Shown here piece by piece: positions 17,458 to 28,664 of a DNA stretch of 64,000 bases (positions within the stretch are counted from its first letter, which is position 1; every line of letters begins with the position of its first letter). The notes beneath the pieces were generated by a model. It saw only the letters and a list, made by a program, of their open reading frames with translations, made no database searches and was not told where the DNA came from. Position numbers and translations under genes: made by a program. The DNA comes from Prochlorococcus sp. MIT 0701 (GTDB lineage: Bacteria > Cyanobacteriota > Cyanobacteriia > PCC-6307 > Cyanobiaceae), in NCBI RefSeq assembly GCF_000760295.1, contig NZ_JNBA01000010.1, positions 1-64,000 on the forward strand. Direction: 5' to 3'.

Positions 17458-18339
17458 TCAACGCAAAGATAATTGAGCAGCGGTAGATAAGACTGTGGCG
17501 TAGTAGGCCTTGATCAATTCTTGCTTGAGATTCACTGCACTTCCTGGACCAATCCAGCGATTGATCATTGTTTGAACAGGGGCAACATCATTGACATAGC
17601 CTTGCAGGATCTTGCCGATGGCGATGTTGCTGTAATTCAGCATTGTGGAGTTGTTTTCTGGAATGATGCAGGCGATACCTGAGCGGCCGTAAGGAACGAT
17701 TGGCACGATATCGGCGTTTGGCGCCACACTAGCTTTATTGGCCTTGAGCCAGAGACTGTCTCCACCGAGCATGTCAACAGATCCAGAGCGCATGGCGGCA
17801 AGAGCTGCTGCTGGAGAGTCGTAGGAGACGTACTTCGCTTGTGGTGCTGCTGTTCCGAGAGTTTGTGCAGCAACGGTGTCTTTAATCACCCCAACAGTGT
17901 TGCCAGCAAGAGATGCGGGAGTGCCATCATTGCCGACAGGGGCTAGTACCCTCACCCCGCCCACGGCAAACGGGATGGTGTAGTCCACAAGCATTGCCCT
18001 TTCCCATGAGTAGGCAACACCACAGGCGATGTCTGCTTTGCCGCTCAGCAGGGCATCTTTTGCCTCTTGTACTGAGTTCACCTGTAAGGCATTAAGCCTG
18101 ATCGGCTTGCCGGCAAATGCCTGAAGTTCATTCTTGATAGCTGCAACAACATCTATTGCTAGGCCTTTGAAGCCGGCGTCGCTCTTGGTAGCAAATGGCA
18201 GCTCGTCACCGATAACAACCGCGTTCAGCTTGCCACTGCGTACAACCGACTCCATGGAGGTCTCTGCTGAGACTGGCTGGGTTGTTAAGGCAGCTAATGC
18301 GAATAAAGAGCTGACAAAGGCGATACCTCGTGTCTTCAT
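17458..18339 (-). CDS. grrP: GrrP-type orphan periplasmic substrate-binding protein
   Basis: 293 residues from ATG 18339, chosen because it gives a clean signal peptide (MKTRGIAFVSSLFALAALTT); the frame is open 33 codons further up. The fold is that of family 3 amino-acid-type binding proteins: KLNAVVIGDELPFA start, AIDVVAAIKNEL, GKADIACGVAYSWERA, and DYTIPFAVGGVRVL of the ligand pocket. No ABC permease or ATPase gene is present in the window, which fits the 'extracellular substrate-binding orphan protein' that accompanies GRRM systems. It may present a ligand or bind the modified peptide in the periplasm; this is inference. 51 bases before grrA2. Confidence 0.85.
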   Translation of the reverse strand: MKTRGIAFVSSLFALAALTTQPVSAETSMESVVRSGKLNAVVIGDELPFATKSDAGFKGLAIDVVAAIKNELQAFAGKPIRLNALQVNSVQEAKDALLSGKADIACGVAYSWERAMLVDYTIPFAVGGVRVLAPVGNDGTPASLAGNTVGVIKDTVAAQTLGTAAPQAKYVSYDSPAAALAAMRSGSVDMLGGDSLWLKANKASVAPNADIVPIVPYGRSGIACIIPENNSTMLNYSNIAIGKILQGYVNDVAPVQTMINRWIGPGSAVNLKQELIKAYYATVLSTAAQLSLR

Positions 18340-18517
18340 CAAGATACTGATTAGTAGATAAGCAAATTTTACTTTGTATGCACAAACAAGAGTGAGCCTA
18401 TGGAACATTGTTATGAAAACTGACTGACCTGGATTCATCTTTTGTTGCGAACTGCGTACGATTGCAGTTGAAATTTGTCCTAGTGAAGGGGTTGATGCTC
18501 TTTAAGTGAGTCAGCAA

Positions 18518-19393
18518 TCAAGGTCCTCCTTTTGCACAGCGAAAGCCCATGTGACAGGTGGCTGTGTCTACTGTCTGGCCTTGTAGTGCAGAGGGTCGAT
18601 AGCGGACGCAGTAATTATCTGCGCAGAGAAACGATCCGCCTTTGATCGTTCGCCGTTCCTGGTGGCCTGACGCCACGGGATAAACAGAGTTGGTCCATTC
18701 CCACACATTTCCGCAAACATCCAAGAGTCCATAGCCGTTGGCAGGAAAGCTGCCAACGGGCGAAGTCCAGAACCAGCCGTCTAACTCCTCGTTGTGCCAC
18801 GGGAAAGGACCTTGCCAGATGTTCGCCATCCAGCGGTTATTTGGAGTGAGTTCATTCCCCCAGGCGTATTGGGCATCGACAAGACCTCCGCGGGCGGCGA
18901 CTTCCCACTCCTCAGCAGAGGGGAGACGCTTGCCAGCCCAATGGGCATAGGCCATGGCGTCGGCGTAGGCGACATGCACGACAGGGTGATCATCAAGGCC
19001 ATCGAGATTGCTTTTGGGTCCTTGGGGGTGACGCCAGTCAGCCCCAGCCACAAGCGCCCACCAGCTCAGGGGTTTGCTGCGATCCACCGTTGCTGGAGGT
19101 GGTTGAAATACAACTGATTCAGGGATGCGCTCCTCGGGCGGTAGATCGGGATAGAGCGTTGGATCAGGTGGTAGCTCCGAGACTGTGAGATGCTGCGTGT
19201 CGCTTACGAAAGCTCGGAACTGGGCATTGGTGACTGGCCCTACGTCGATCTGGAATGAGTCAAGCTGCACTTCTCGCGCGGGTGCTTCCTCCGGATAGCA
19301 GCGAACTGAACCATCCGGATAGCAGCGGTCACAACCAACCCGATAGAGCCCTTCGGGGATGGTTGCCATCTCTACTGATAAAGATGTGGTCAC
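18518..19393 (-). CDS. Formylglycine-generating enzyme (FGE/SUMF1 family)
   Basis: 291 residues of the FGE-sulfatase fold: PEGLYRVGCDRCYPDG start, DVGPVTNAQFRAFV, HWAGKRLPSAEEWEVAARGG, GLLDVCGNVWEWT, and the C-terminal GGSFLCADNYCVRYRPSA ... MGFRCA. The two Cys in C-x4-C (about residues 254 and 259) match the copper-binding active-site pair of aerobic FGE, so the enzyme looks catalytic and not a degenerate family member. FGE oxidises the Cys of C-x-P-x-R in a sulfatase to formylglycine, using O2. No signal peptide: cytoplasmic, acting before export. It lies 95 bases after the sulfatase, its likely client. Confidence 0.9.
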   Translation of the reverse strand: MTTSLSVEMATIPEGLYRVGCDRCYPDGSVRCYPEEAPAREVQLDSFQIDVGPVTNAQFRAFVSDTQHLTVSELPPDPTLYPDLPPEERIPESVVFQPPPATVDRSKPLSWWALVAGADWRHPQGPKSNLDGLDDHPVVHVAYADAMAYAHWAGKRLPSAEEWEVAARGGLVDAQYAWGNELTPNNRWMANIWQGPFPWHNEELDGWFWTSPVGSFPANGYGLLDVCGNVWEWTNSVYPVASGHQERRTIKGGSFLCADNYCVRYRPSALQGQTVDTATCHMGFRCAKGGP

Positions 19394-19488
19394 AATTAAA
19401 GTCTGCAGGGGGGAATGTGTCCATCTTTAATTGTTGGCTGAAAGCCAAGATGACTAAGCATGAGCACATTCAGAGTGCCCAACCAATG

Positions 19489-21846
19489 TCACTGTGGATA
19501 GATCTCCAATGTCACCTTGTTGATGGTCCCATTGAAAGCACTGAATCGCTGATCCCCAATCACTCTTTGAGCAACAGGTGATCCACGATCCATACCGACA
19601 TCAGCACCTTCGTCAATCGAAAAACGTGAGCCAACGGTTGCATCAATCCTGCCAGTGGATGTGATTTTGTCATCAACTAGTAGGCGTACATCTGCACCCT
19701 TGCCAGCGCCTCCACCATCGTAATCCATCTCAAAGCGAATCTTGGTGCTGCCAGAAGAGAGTTTCTCCTTGCTGCGGAAGGTATGAAGATTGCCGAGGTA
19801 GTTATAGGCATAGGCGGGATAACCATCTTCTACATAAAGTGACCATCCGCCAAAGCGGCTCCCTTGGGCCATGATCACGCCGTTGGCATCTTCGATTGAG
19901 TCAATTTCAACCTTGGCTGTAATGCTGTTGGAAATGTTCTTAACGTTGAGGATGGCATCTTCAACAAGATCCCACGAGCCTGGGTAGAGATCAAGTTGTG
20001 TCCTCGAGCCCATAATTGTTGGCCGGCCTGCAACAGAAGGCAGCAAGCGTTGTAAAAGCCGATCATCTAAGGGAAGTACCTGATTGGCGATTGCTTCTTT
20101 CAAGAAGAGTCGTTTCATTGACTCGAGCCGTTCTGGATACTGACTTGCCAAGTTGTTAGCTAGGCTGAAATCATTGCGCGTGTCGTATAACTCCCATCCA
20201 TCATCTTTGGCGAGGCTATGCATTTTCTTGGGCGCTTCCCATGGCAGGCCAACTGTGGCTCTTGCCATCCAGCCATCTTGATAGATTCCACGATTGCCAA
20301 CAACTTCGAAATATTGAACCTTGTGACGCTCGGGTGCATCAGCGTTATCGAAAGAATAAACAAGGCTGGTTCCTTGCATCGGGATTTGTGCAATCCCATT
20401 GATCTCTTCAGGCATGGGTAAACCAGCAGCTTCAAGGATCGTTGGCGCAACATCAATCACATGGGAGAATTGCTGGCGATATTCTCCTTTTGATGTGATG
20501 CCCTCAGGCCAATGAATCACAGTGCCATTGCGTGTACCGCCAAAATCACCGGCAATTTGTTTGGTTAACGCAAATGGAGTATCAAAAGCAATTGCCCAGC
20601 CGACTGCCATATGTGGATAGGTGTTTCGATCTCCCCAATTGTCATAATGCTCTAACTGAGCCTCAAGTGTTTCAGGGATGCCGTTAAGCATGTGTCCCCA
20701 GTTCCAGTTGCCGGTTTGGTTTCCTTCTGAACTTGTGCCGTTATCACCACTGATATAAATAATCATTGTGTTATCAAGTTCACCAAGCTCATCAAGGGCC
20801 TGGATCAGTCGCCCAGCTTGATAATCTGAGTATTCTGTAAAAGCCGCAAACACCTCTGCTTGACGTGCAAACATGCGTTTTTGCACATCACTAAGATCAT
20901 TCCAGTCCGGCACACTTGCGGGCTTTTCTGCCAATTGTGTGTTTGTAGGTACAACACCTTTTGCGATCTGATTTGCGAGCGTCTCTTCTCTAATAACATC
21001 CCAGCCTTTATCAAATTTTCCCTTGTACTTTTGAATCCATTCAGGGCTTACATGGTGTGGTGCATGTGAGCCAGCAGATGCATAATAAATAAAGAAAGGC
21101 TTGTCTGGGCGCAGGCCCTGTTGTTGGCGCATCCAGGCAATTGCCTGATCTGTCATATCTTCAAGGAAGTGGTAATTCTCACGATCTGGGTAATCAATGA
21201 TTGTGACCCCATCGTGAAGCGATGGCTCATACATATTTTCTTCTGCTCCGATGAAGCCATAAAATTTTTCAAATCCCTGTCTGGTTGGCCAGCGGGTTTG
21301 TGGTCCCGCAGCAGTGGTTTCACGACCAGGGGTTTCATGCCATTTACCAAAAGCGCCTGTGTTGTAGCCATTGAGCCGTAGGATCTCCGCTACAGGCTCG
21401 GCATAGTTAGGCACAACGGTAGTATTACCCGCATATCCAGTCGCAATTTCAGGGATCGAGCCCATGTTCATTACATGGTGATTACGGCCAGCTTTGAGAG
21501 CAGCTCGGGTAGGTGCACATAGGGCTGAAGTATGAAATCGGTTATAACTCAGGCCATTGTTTGCTAGTTCTTGCAGGGCCGGCATTTGCACCACTCCGCC
21601 AAAGGGCGAAGGGGCACCAAAGCCAACATCATCCAACAAGATGACAACAACATTGGGTGCTTCTTTGGGTGCCTCGACTACATGTTGCCTTGGCATCTTG
21701 ACTTGACTCGGTAAGCGCTCTTCAACCTTCTGAGGATATGGATCTGCGATAGGAAGGCGCCGGCGATTAATCTCTTCTGCGTTGGCGGCGGATGTTGCAG
21801 TGAAACTTATGATACATGCAAGCCAAACAAGTATTCTGAATTTCAT
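19489..21846 (-). CDS. Periplasmic type I sulfatase (arylsulfatase family)
   Basis: 785 residues. Signal peptide (FRILVWLACIISFTATSA), then the sulfatase domain with metal ligands in ILLDDVGFG (D72, D73) and the catalytic motif CAPTRAALKAGR with Cys110, which FGE turns into formylglycine. FGKWHETPG, YISGDNGTSSEG and FGGTRNGTVIHWP are further family segments. From about residue 560 an additional beta-rich C-terminal domain (KIRFEMDYDGGGAGKGADVR) resembles that of large arylsulfatases. It hydrolyses sulfate esters in the periplasm; the substrate is not readable. It is the first gene of the minus-strand block, with a divergent promoter region upstream. Confidence 0.93.
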   Translation of the reverse strand: MKFRILVWLACIISFTATSAANAEEINRRRLPIADPYPQKVEERLPSQVKMPRQHVVEAPKEAPNVVVILLDDVGFGAPSPFGGVVQMPALQELANNGLSYNRFHTSALCAPTRAALKAGRNHHVMNMGSIPEIATGYAGNTTVVPNYAEPVAEILRLNGYNTGAFGKWHETPGRETTAAGPQTRWPTRQGFEKFYGFIGAEENMYEPSLHDGVTIIDYPDRENYHFLEDMTDQAIAWMRQQQGLRPDKPFFIYYASAGSHAPHHVSPEWIQKYKGKFDKGWDVIREETLANQIAKGVVPTNTQLAEKPASVPDWNDLSDVQKRMFARQAEVFAAFTEYSDYQAGRLIQALDELGELDNTMIIYISGDNGTSSEGNQTGNWNWGHMLNGIPETLEAQLEHYDNWGDRNTYPHMAVGWAIAFDTPFALTKQIAGDFGGTRNGTVIHWPEGITSKGEYRQQFSHVIDVAPTILEAAGLPMPEEINGIAQIPMQGTSLVYSFDNADAPERHKVQYFEVVGNRGIYQDGWMARATVGLPWEAPKKMHSLAKDDGWELYDTRNDFSLANNLASQYPERLESMKRLFLKEAIANQVLPLDDRLLQRLLPSVAGRPTIMGSRTQLDLYPGSWDLVEDAILNVKNISNSITAKVEIDSIEDANGVIMAQGSRFGGWSLYVEDGYPAYAYNYLGNLHTFRSKEKLSSGSTKIRFEMDYDGGGAGKGADVRLLVDDKITSTGRIDATVGSRFSIDEGADVGMDRGSPVAQRVIGDQRFSAFNGTINKVTLEIYPQ

Positions 21847-22307
21847 GTTTGCTTTGAAGTAGGAGATGTTTTATTACTGATCACCATTTAACAGGGATGT
21901 GTCCAAAGTTGGTTGCGTATCCAGACTGACTTGTTGCTAAATTTCAAAAAATCGCAAGGATTTGATCTAAAGAAGTCTTTCCCAAGTTGTGGAAGAGACA
22001 TGTGAATGCAACTCGCTCAATAGTCTCATCAATCGCTAATGAGACTGGACCGTGACCCATGTCTGAACAATTCTAGAATGATATCCCTTCCCAATGATGC
22101 CTTGACGCGCTGATTGGCTTCGTCTTATTTGCTATCAAAAACGAAGCATAAGAGTCATGTGTTCTTCGCTATTCATCAACGGGAACATTCTGGTGATGAG
22201 GTCAGTGCTGGGATCTGGATTGCTGGTTGGATTTATCACTTTTTATTACCACTTAATAGGAATTGTCTTTTGGAATAGGCGATAATACCCTGAATTTTTT
22301 TCAACCA
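21847..22307. promoter_or_regulatory. Divergent promoter region between sulfatase and outer-membrane genes
   Basis: 461 bases between two divergently read units, without a gene. It must hold both promoters. The only clear structure is the inverted repeat AGTCTCAT (22022-22029) / ATGAGACT (22039-22046) with a 9-base spacer, about 175 bases from the sulfatase start; its size and symmetry suit a dimeric regulator. Confidence 0.45.
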
Positions 22308-23309
22308 ATGGCAAGAATTGCTCCAGTAGCATTACCACTAAGACGATGTGTGCTGACTGCAGGAGCTGCCCTCAGTGCCATGGTCATGCAACCATCTTTT
22401 GCTGAGCATCATGACATTGGTCCTGAGCAGCCATTTGATTTCTCGGCGCTGACCATTCAAGAGAAGATCGCTCAGGCAGATTCTGCAGACCCTGAATCGA
22501 GTTCAAAAGCGAACCTAGAGGCTGGAGCAGATCAAGACAACACGGAAGAGTTGGCCAAGGAAGCTCAGAATCCGATTGCGAGCATGATCAGCTTCCCAAT
22601 TCAGTGGAATGCAACGCCTGGAACTCAATGGGCGCCTTCATTAATTGACCCGTCGGCACGTGATAATCGTACGCAAAATGTTGTCAATGTGCAGCCTGTT
22701 GTGCCATTTAAGGTCAGCAATGACCTTACCTTGGTCACACGAACGATTGTGCCAATTGTTAATCAGCCATGGGCTGACGGAGTGGACTTTACAGCCATAG
22801 GAGATATCAATCCGAGTGTTTGGCTGGTACCAACTCTTAAGGGGAATCTTACGATCGGCCTTGGGCCAACTTTGATCATTCCATCGGCGACCGATATTCG
22901 CATCAGTTCTCAGCGTTGGAGTGCTGGGCCTTCAGTAGTTGTCGTCTATAGCACAGGGCCATGGGTCCTAGGAGGACTTGCTAATAATGTCTGGTCCTTT
23001 TCAGGACGTGGAGCCAAAGATGTGAATAAGCTTTTGATCCAGCCATTTCTGAACTACAACATGCCGAAGGGTTGGTACATTACGAGTTCACCAGTTATCA
23101 CGAATGACTGGAATGCAGATGATGGCAAGGGTTGGATGGTTCCTATTGGAGCTGGGATAGGTAGGGTCTTTAGAATTGGCAATCAACCTGTTAATGCTTC
23201 GCTAAGTGCCTATTGGAATGCTGTAAGGCCGGAAATCTTTGGAGAAAAACTTCAAGGTGAATTTACGATCCGTACTCAGGTTCAGTTCCTATTTCCAACT
23301 GGTAGCTAA
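22308..23309 (+). CDS. Outer-membrane beta-barrel-type protein ('neuromedin U'-like transporter family)
   Basis: 333 residues from ATG 22308, which gives a proper signal peptide (VLTAGAALSAMVMQPSFA). After an Asp/Glu/Gln-rich linker (residues 40-95) comes a region of alternating amphipathic strands (VVNVQPVVPFKVSNDLTLV, GNLTIGLGPTLIIPSATD, WYITSSPVITNDWN). This is the pattern of proteins often mislabelled 'neuromedin U' and related outer-membrane channel families. It lies 39 bases before a second barrel-like protein, so the pair is probably an operon read away from the sulfatase block. Confidence 0.75.
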   Translation: MARIAPVALPLRRCVLTAGAALSAMVMQPSFAEHHDIGPEQPFDFSALTIQEKIAQADSADPESSSKANLEAGADQDNTEELAKEAQNPIASMISFPIQWNATPGTQWAPSLIDPSARDNRTQNVVNVQPVVPFKVSNDLTLVTRTIVPIVNQPWADGVDFTAIGDINPSVWLVPTLKGNLTIGLGPTLIIPSATDIRISSQRWSAGPSVVVVYSTGPWVLGGLANNVWSFSGRGAKDVNKLLIQPFLNYNMPKGWYITSSPVITNDWNADDGKGWMVPIGAGIGRVFRIGNQPVNASLSAYWNAVRPEIFGEKLQGEFTIRTQVQFLFPTGS

Positions 23310-23348
23310 AATATTCTTTTTATTATTCTCCCCACTCATACAAAAAAC

Positions 23349-24341
23349 ATGACACCTTCGCGACGCCTAATAGCACTGATTGCAATTTCTACTTTTTCAA
23401 TGTTGTCCTCTGAGGCCTTTGCAGAGCAATCTCTGTATGAGCGCAATCCTGATCAGGGGCAGGTCTTAGTTTCGATTGAACCAGATCAGCTTGAAGATGA
23501 TGAGGTGGTTGAAGAGAATGAGGATGTATTGGAAGAGGATGATTGGAGAGTGTATTTGGACCTTTATGGATTCCTGCCATTATCGACCACTGGAGACATC
23601 ACAATCAATGGAAACACTGCGCCTATAGACTCGAGCCTTGCCGATGTTTTGGCTACGGTTACAGGACTTTTTACAGGAAGAGCTTCTGTGGAGTATGGGC
23701 GACTAGGTTTCATGGCTGGGATTATTTATGGCACGTCGTCTGAGGATCAGAGTGGTACAAATAGCTTTGATGGTGAAGAGCTTCATCCTGCAATTGATGG
23801 CCTGAAGCTTAATAGTCAATCAACTACAGATTTTAATCAGTCTGTAGTTGACCTTGCTTTGCGCTATCGCCTTGGTGCCATTGAACAGCCAGTCATGAAA
23901 ACAGGCGACTCAACTTTCATAGGCTTTCTTGGCGCACGAGTCATTGATGCAGGCATGGATATGGATATGTCTTTGTCAGCGGATGTCAAAGTTAATGGCA
24001 GGACGTTAACAAAGAAAGAAATACCAGAGTTGGAGAAGAGTGCAAGCGGATCTATTGATCGCACCTGGGTTCAGCCTTTGCTTGGCATGCAGGCGACCTA
24101 CGCCATGAGCCCAGAATGGCAGGCTTTTATGAGGTTGGATGCGGGAGGATTCGGTCTTTCTGGCAAGAAGGACCTCTCTGGAACTGCTCAGGTAGGACTT
24201 GCTTATACAGTTGGGAATTCAGCGCAATTAACTCTTTCTTGGAAGTACTTTGGTATTGAGTACGCTGGTTATGATTCTGATAATAGCTATAGTAATTATC
24301 AGAATGGTGTCAACCTTGGCTTGAGATGGTTCTTTCCTTAA
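23349..24341 (+). CDS. Probable outer-membrane beta-barrel protein
   Basis: 330 residues: signal peptide (LIALIAISTFSMLSSEAFA), a very acidic linker (residues 44-62, LEDDEVVEENEDVLEEDD), then about twelve amphipathic strands with the usual outer-membrane end (NYQNGVNLGLRWFF-P, aromatic near the C-terminus). The strands DWRVYLDLYGFLPLS and ASVEYGRLGFMAGIIYG are typical. No enzymatic motif is seen. It may form a pore or an anchoring barrel; the substrate is unknown. Confidence 0.72.
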   Translation: MTPSRRLIALIAISTFSMLSSEAFAEQSLYERNPDQGQVLVSIEPDQLEDDEVVEENEDVLEEDDWRVYLDLYGFLPLSTTGDITINGNTAPIDSSLADVLATVTGLFTGRASVEYGRLGFMAGIIYGTSSEDQSGTNSFDGEELHPAIDGLKLNSQSTTDFNQSVVDLALRYRLGAIEQPVMKTGDSTFIGFLGARVIDAGMDMDMSLSADVKVNGRTLTKKEIPELEKSASGSIDRTWVQPLLGMQATYAMSPEWQAFMRLDAGGFGLSGKKDLSGTAQVGLAYTVGNSAQLTLSWKYFGIEYAGYDSDNSYSNYQNGVNLGLRWFFP

Positions 24342-26045
<1,704 letters not shown>

Positions 26046-26087
26046 AACCCTTGCCCTTGCTACCGTCGCGCCGATGATTCAGAAACG

Positions 26088-26804
26088 ATGGTGGACCTTC
26101 AAACTCAGATGAAGCAGGCGGTGGCGGCAGCCGCTGTGGAACAGATCAAAGATGGCATGGTGCTTGGTTTGGGTTCAGGCTCGACGGCAGCTCTGATGAT
26201 CCAGGCTCTTGGTGACAAGCTGGCCAGTGGGGAGCTTCGGGACATTGTTGGCGTTACCACCTCTTTCCAAGGCGAAGTGATGGCTGCGGAGTTGGGGATT
26301 CCCTTGCGCAACCTCACGGCCGTAGATCGCATTGATTTGGCGATCGATGGAGCTGATGAAGTTGATCCCTCTTTTCAGTTAATTAAAGGTGGCGGGGCCT
26401 GCCATGTGCAGGAGAAGCTTGTCGCCAGTAGAGCGGATCGCTTTGTGGTTGTTGTTGATTCCACAAAGATTGTTGATCGGCTCAACCTTGGTTTTTTACT
26501 TCCTGTTGAGGTCTTGCCTGGTGCTTGGCGACAGGTGCAGGGTCGCTTGGCTGAGTTGGGCGGTATTGCTGATTTGCGTATGGCTCACTGCAAGGCCGGT
26601 CCGGTGGTCACCGATCAGGGCAATCTCGTTTTGGATGTGAGCATGGCCGGGGGTATTGGTGATCCTGAGGATCTGGAGTGTCGAATTAACAATCTTCCGG
26701 GTGTCTTGGAGAACGGTTTGTTCGTCAATCTCACCGATGAAGTTTTGGTTGGCGAGATTAGTGATGGTGTTGCGGGAGTGCGTCGTCTACAGCGCCGTGA
26801 GTAG
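26088..26804 (+). CDS. rpiA: Ribose-5-phosphate isomerase A
   Basis: 238 residues; interconverts ribose 5-phosphate and ribulose 5-phosphate in the Calvin and pentose phosphate cycles. Family motifs are present in order: [13 protein letters not shown] (phosphate loop), [11 protein letters not shown], and [16 protein letters not shown] (active-site KGGG). Length is normal. It converges on hisD with a 4-base gap. Confidence 0.97.
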   Translation: MVDLQTQMKQAVAAAAVEQIKDGMVLGLGSGSTAALMIQALGDKLASGELRDIVGVTTSFQGEVMAAELGIPLRNLTAVDRIDLAIDGADEVDPSFQLIKGGGACHVQEKLVASRADRFVVVVDSTKIVDRLNLGFLLPVEVLPGAWRQVQGRLAELGGIADLRMAHCKAGPVVTDQGNLVLDVSMAGGIGDPEDLECRINNLPGVLENGLFVNLTDEVLVGEISDGVAGVRRLQRRE

Positions 26805-26808
26805 AGGG

Positions 26809-28146
26809 TTATTCGAAGCGGATACGCACGGATTCAGCATGGCTGTGCAAGCCTTCGCTGCTGGCCAATTCTCTTACGGCGTCAGCAGTGGCCTCAAGGG
26901 CAGATCGATTGAATTCGATCAGAGAGGTGTGCCGCAGAAATGTTTCCACGCTTAGGGCGCCACTGAAGCGGGCCGTTCCGCATGTCGGTAGTGTGTGGTT
27001 TGGCCCGGCTAGATAGTCACCTACTGCTTCAGGGGTCCAGGGGCCGATGAAGATGGCGCCGGCATTGTTGATGCGGTCGGCAATGGCGTGCGGGTGCTCG
27101 ACCAATAACTCCAGGTGCTCAGGTGCGAAGTGATCGCTGAGTTGAGCGCAGGTGTCCAGGCTGTCGCATATCACCACCAGCCCCCAGTTGCTTAAAGAGG
27201 CTCGGCAGATCTGCTCGCGAGGATGCCCCTTAAGCTGAGCCTCCAGCTGGGATGGGAGCAGTTCGGCGAGGCTTGCTTCCGTGGTGAGTAGTACTGCAGC
27301 AGCAAGTGGATCGTGTTCTGATTGGGCCAGTAGATCGGCGGCCACCTGCTCAACATGAGCACTCTGGTCGGCGATTACTAAAACCTCACTTGGGCCGGCT
27401 AGCGAATCAATGCCCACTTGCCCGTAGACGGCCTTTTTCGCAAGGGTGACGTAGAGATTGCCGGGTCCGCTGATCACATCGACCTTTGGCACGGTTTCAG
27501 TGCCAAAGGCCAGGGCTGCGATGGCCTGGGCACCACCGAGACGCAAGACCTCACGAATTCCTGCTAGGTGTGCGGCGGCTAGAACGGTTCTGTTGATCTG
27601 ACCATCCCTTCCAGCAGGTGAAGTCATCACCAGCTGCTCTACGCCGGCTACTTGTGCAGGGACTGCATTCATTAGCACGGTGCTCGGATAGGCAGCTCGG
27701 CCTCCTGGAATGTAGATCCCGGCTTTTTGTACAGGGCGCCAGCGGCGGCCCAATTGTTCGCCGTGGATGCCTTGCACCATCAGGTCATTCGGTCGCTGAT
27801 GCTGATGGAAATCCTGGATACGGCGATAGGCCAGCTCCAGAGCAGATTGAAGGCTTTTGGGAGTTTTTCGCCAGGCGTCTTCCAACTCTTCTGGAGCTAC
27901 GGTCAATGGCTCTGGACGAAAACCGTCAAAGCGCTCGGTCAAGGTCCTTAGGGCTTGGTCCCCTTGACTGCGAACGGTGTCGAGAATGTCCTCCACCGTC
28001 GCCATCGCTTGCTTTTGAGAATTGCCGGTAGAGCGGTTGGCCAGCCGCTCTAGTTCACGCTTGGCTTGTTGCTGATCCCGAACACAATGAATCAGGGTTG
28101 AGGGAGTCTCTGACTCGGCCTGGCCGCTTTGTGTCAAAGTCTGCAA
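26809..28146 (-). CDS. hisD: Histidinol dehydrogenase
   Basis: 445 residues; the last two oxidation steps of histidine synthesis, using NAD and Zn. Signature segments are [46 protein letters not shown] and [13 protein letters not shown] (Zn ligands Gln/His), then [10 protein letters not shown] and [14 protein letters not shown] with the catalytic His. Full length. Divergent from rpsT, sharing a 121-base promoter region. Confidence 0.97.
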   Translation of the reverse strand: MQTLTQSGQAESETPSTLIHCVRDQQQAKRELERLANRSTGNSQKQAMATVEDILDTVRSQGDQALRTLTERFDGFRPEPLTVAPEELEDAWRKTPKSLQSALELAYRRIQDFHQHQRPNDLMVQGIHGEQLGRRWRPVQKAGIYIPGGRAAYPSTVLMNAVPAQVAGVEQLVMTSPAGRDGQINRTVLAAAHLAGIREVLRLGGAQAIAALAFGTETVPKVDVISGPGNLYVTLAKKAVYGQVGIDSLAGPSEVLVIADQSAHVEQVAADLLAQSEHDPLAAAVLLTTEASLAELLPSQLEAQLKGHPREQICRASLSNWGLVVICDSLDTCAQLSDHFAPEHLELLVEHPHAIADRINNAGAIFIGPWTPEAVGDYLAGPNHTLPTCGTARFSGALSVETFLRHTSLIEFNRSALEATADAVRELASSEGLHSHAESVRIRFE

Positions 28147-28240
28147 CCTGAATATCTGAAATCAAGTTAGGGCTTGCTCTTCTGGCTTGTCTTAAAGCGC
28201 TTGCAATGGCATTTGAAAAATAGGTGCTGGGTTAATGTGA

Positions 28241-28570
<330 letters not shown>

Positions 28571-28585
28571 GGCTGATTGTCATGG

Positions 28586-28624
28586 TCCCTCGTGAAAGGG
28601 TTTGTCCTTTCCCTTGATGAGGGA
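28586..28624 (+). other. Hairpin after rpsT
   Basis: TCCCTC (28586-28591) pairs with GAGGGA (28619-28624), and inside it GAAAGG (28594-28599) pairs with CCTTTC (28606-28611) over a GTTTGT loop. There is no T tract, so it is more likely an mRNA 3'-end or processing structure between rpsT and tatD than a terminator. Confidence 0.35.
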
Positions 28625-28664
28625 AGGCCTGCACAATGGGGCCAAACAAGCGTTTTGGGTTCTG

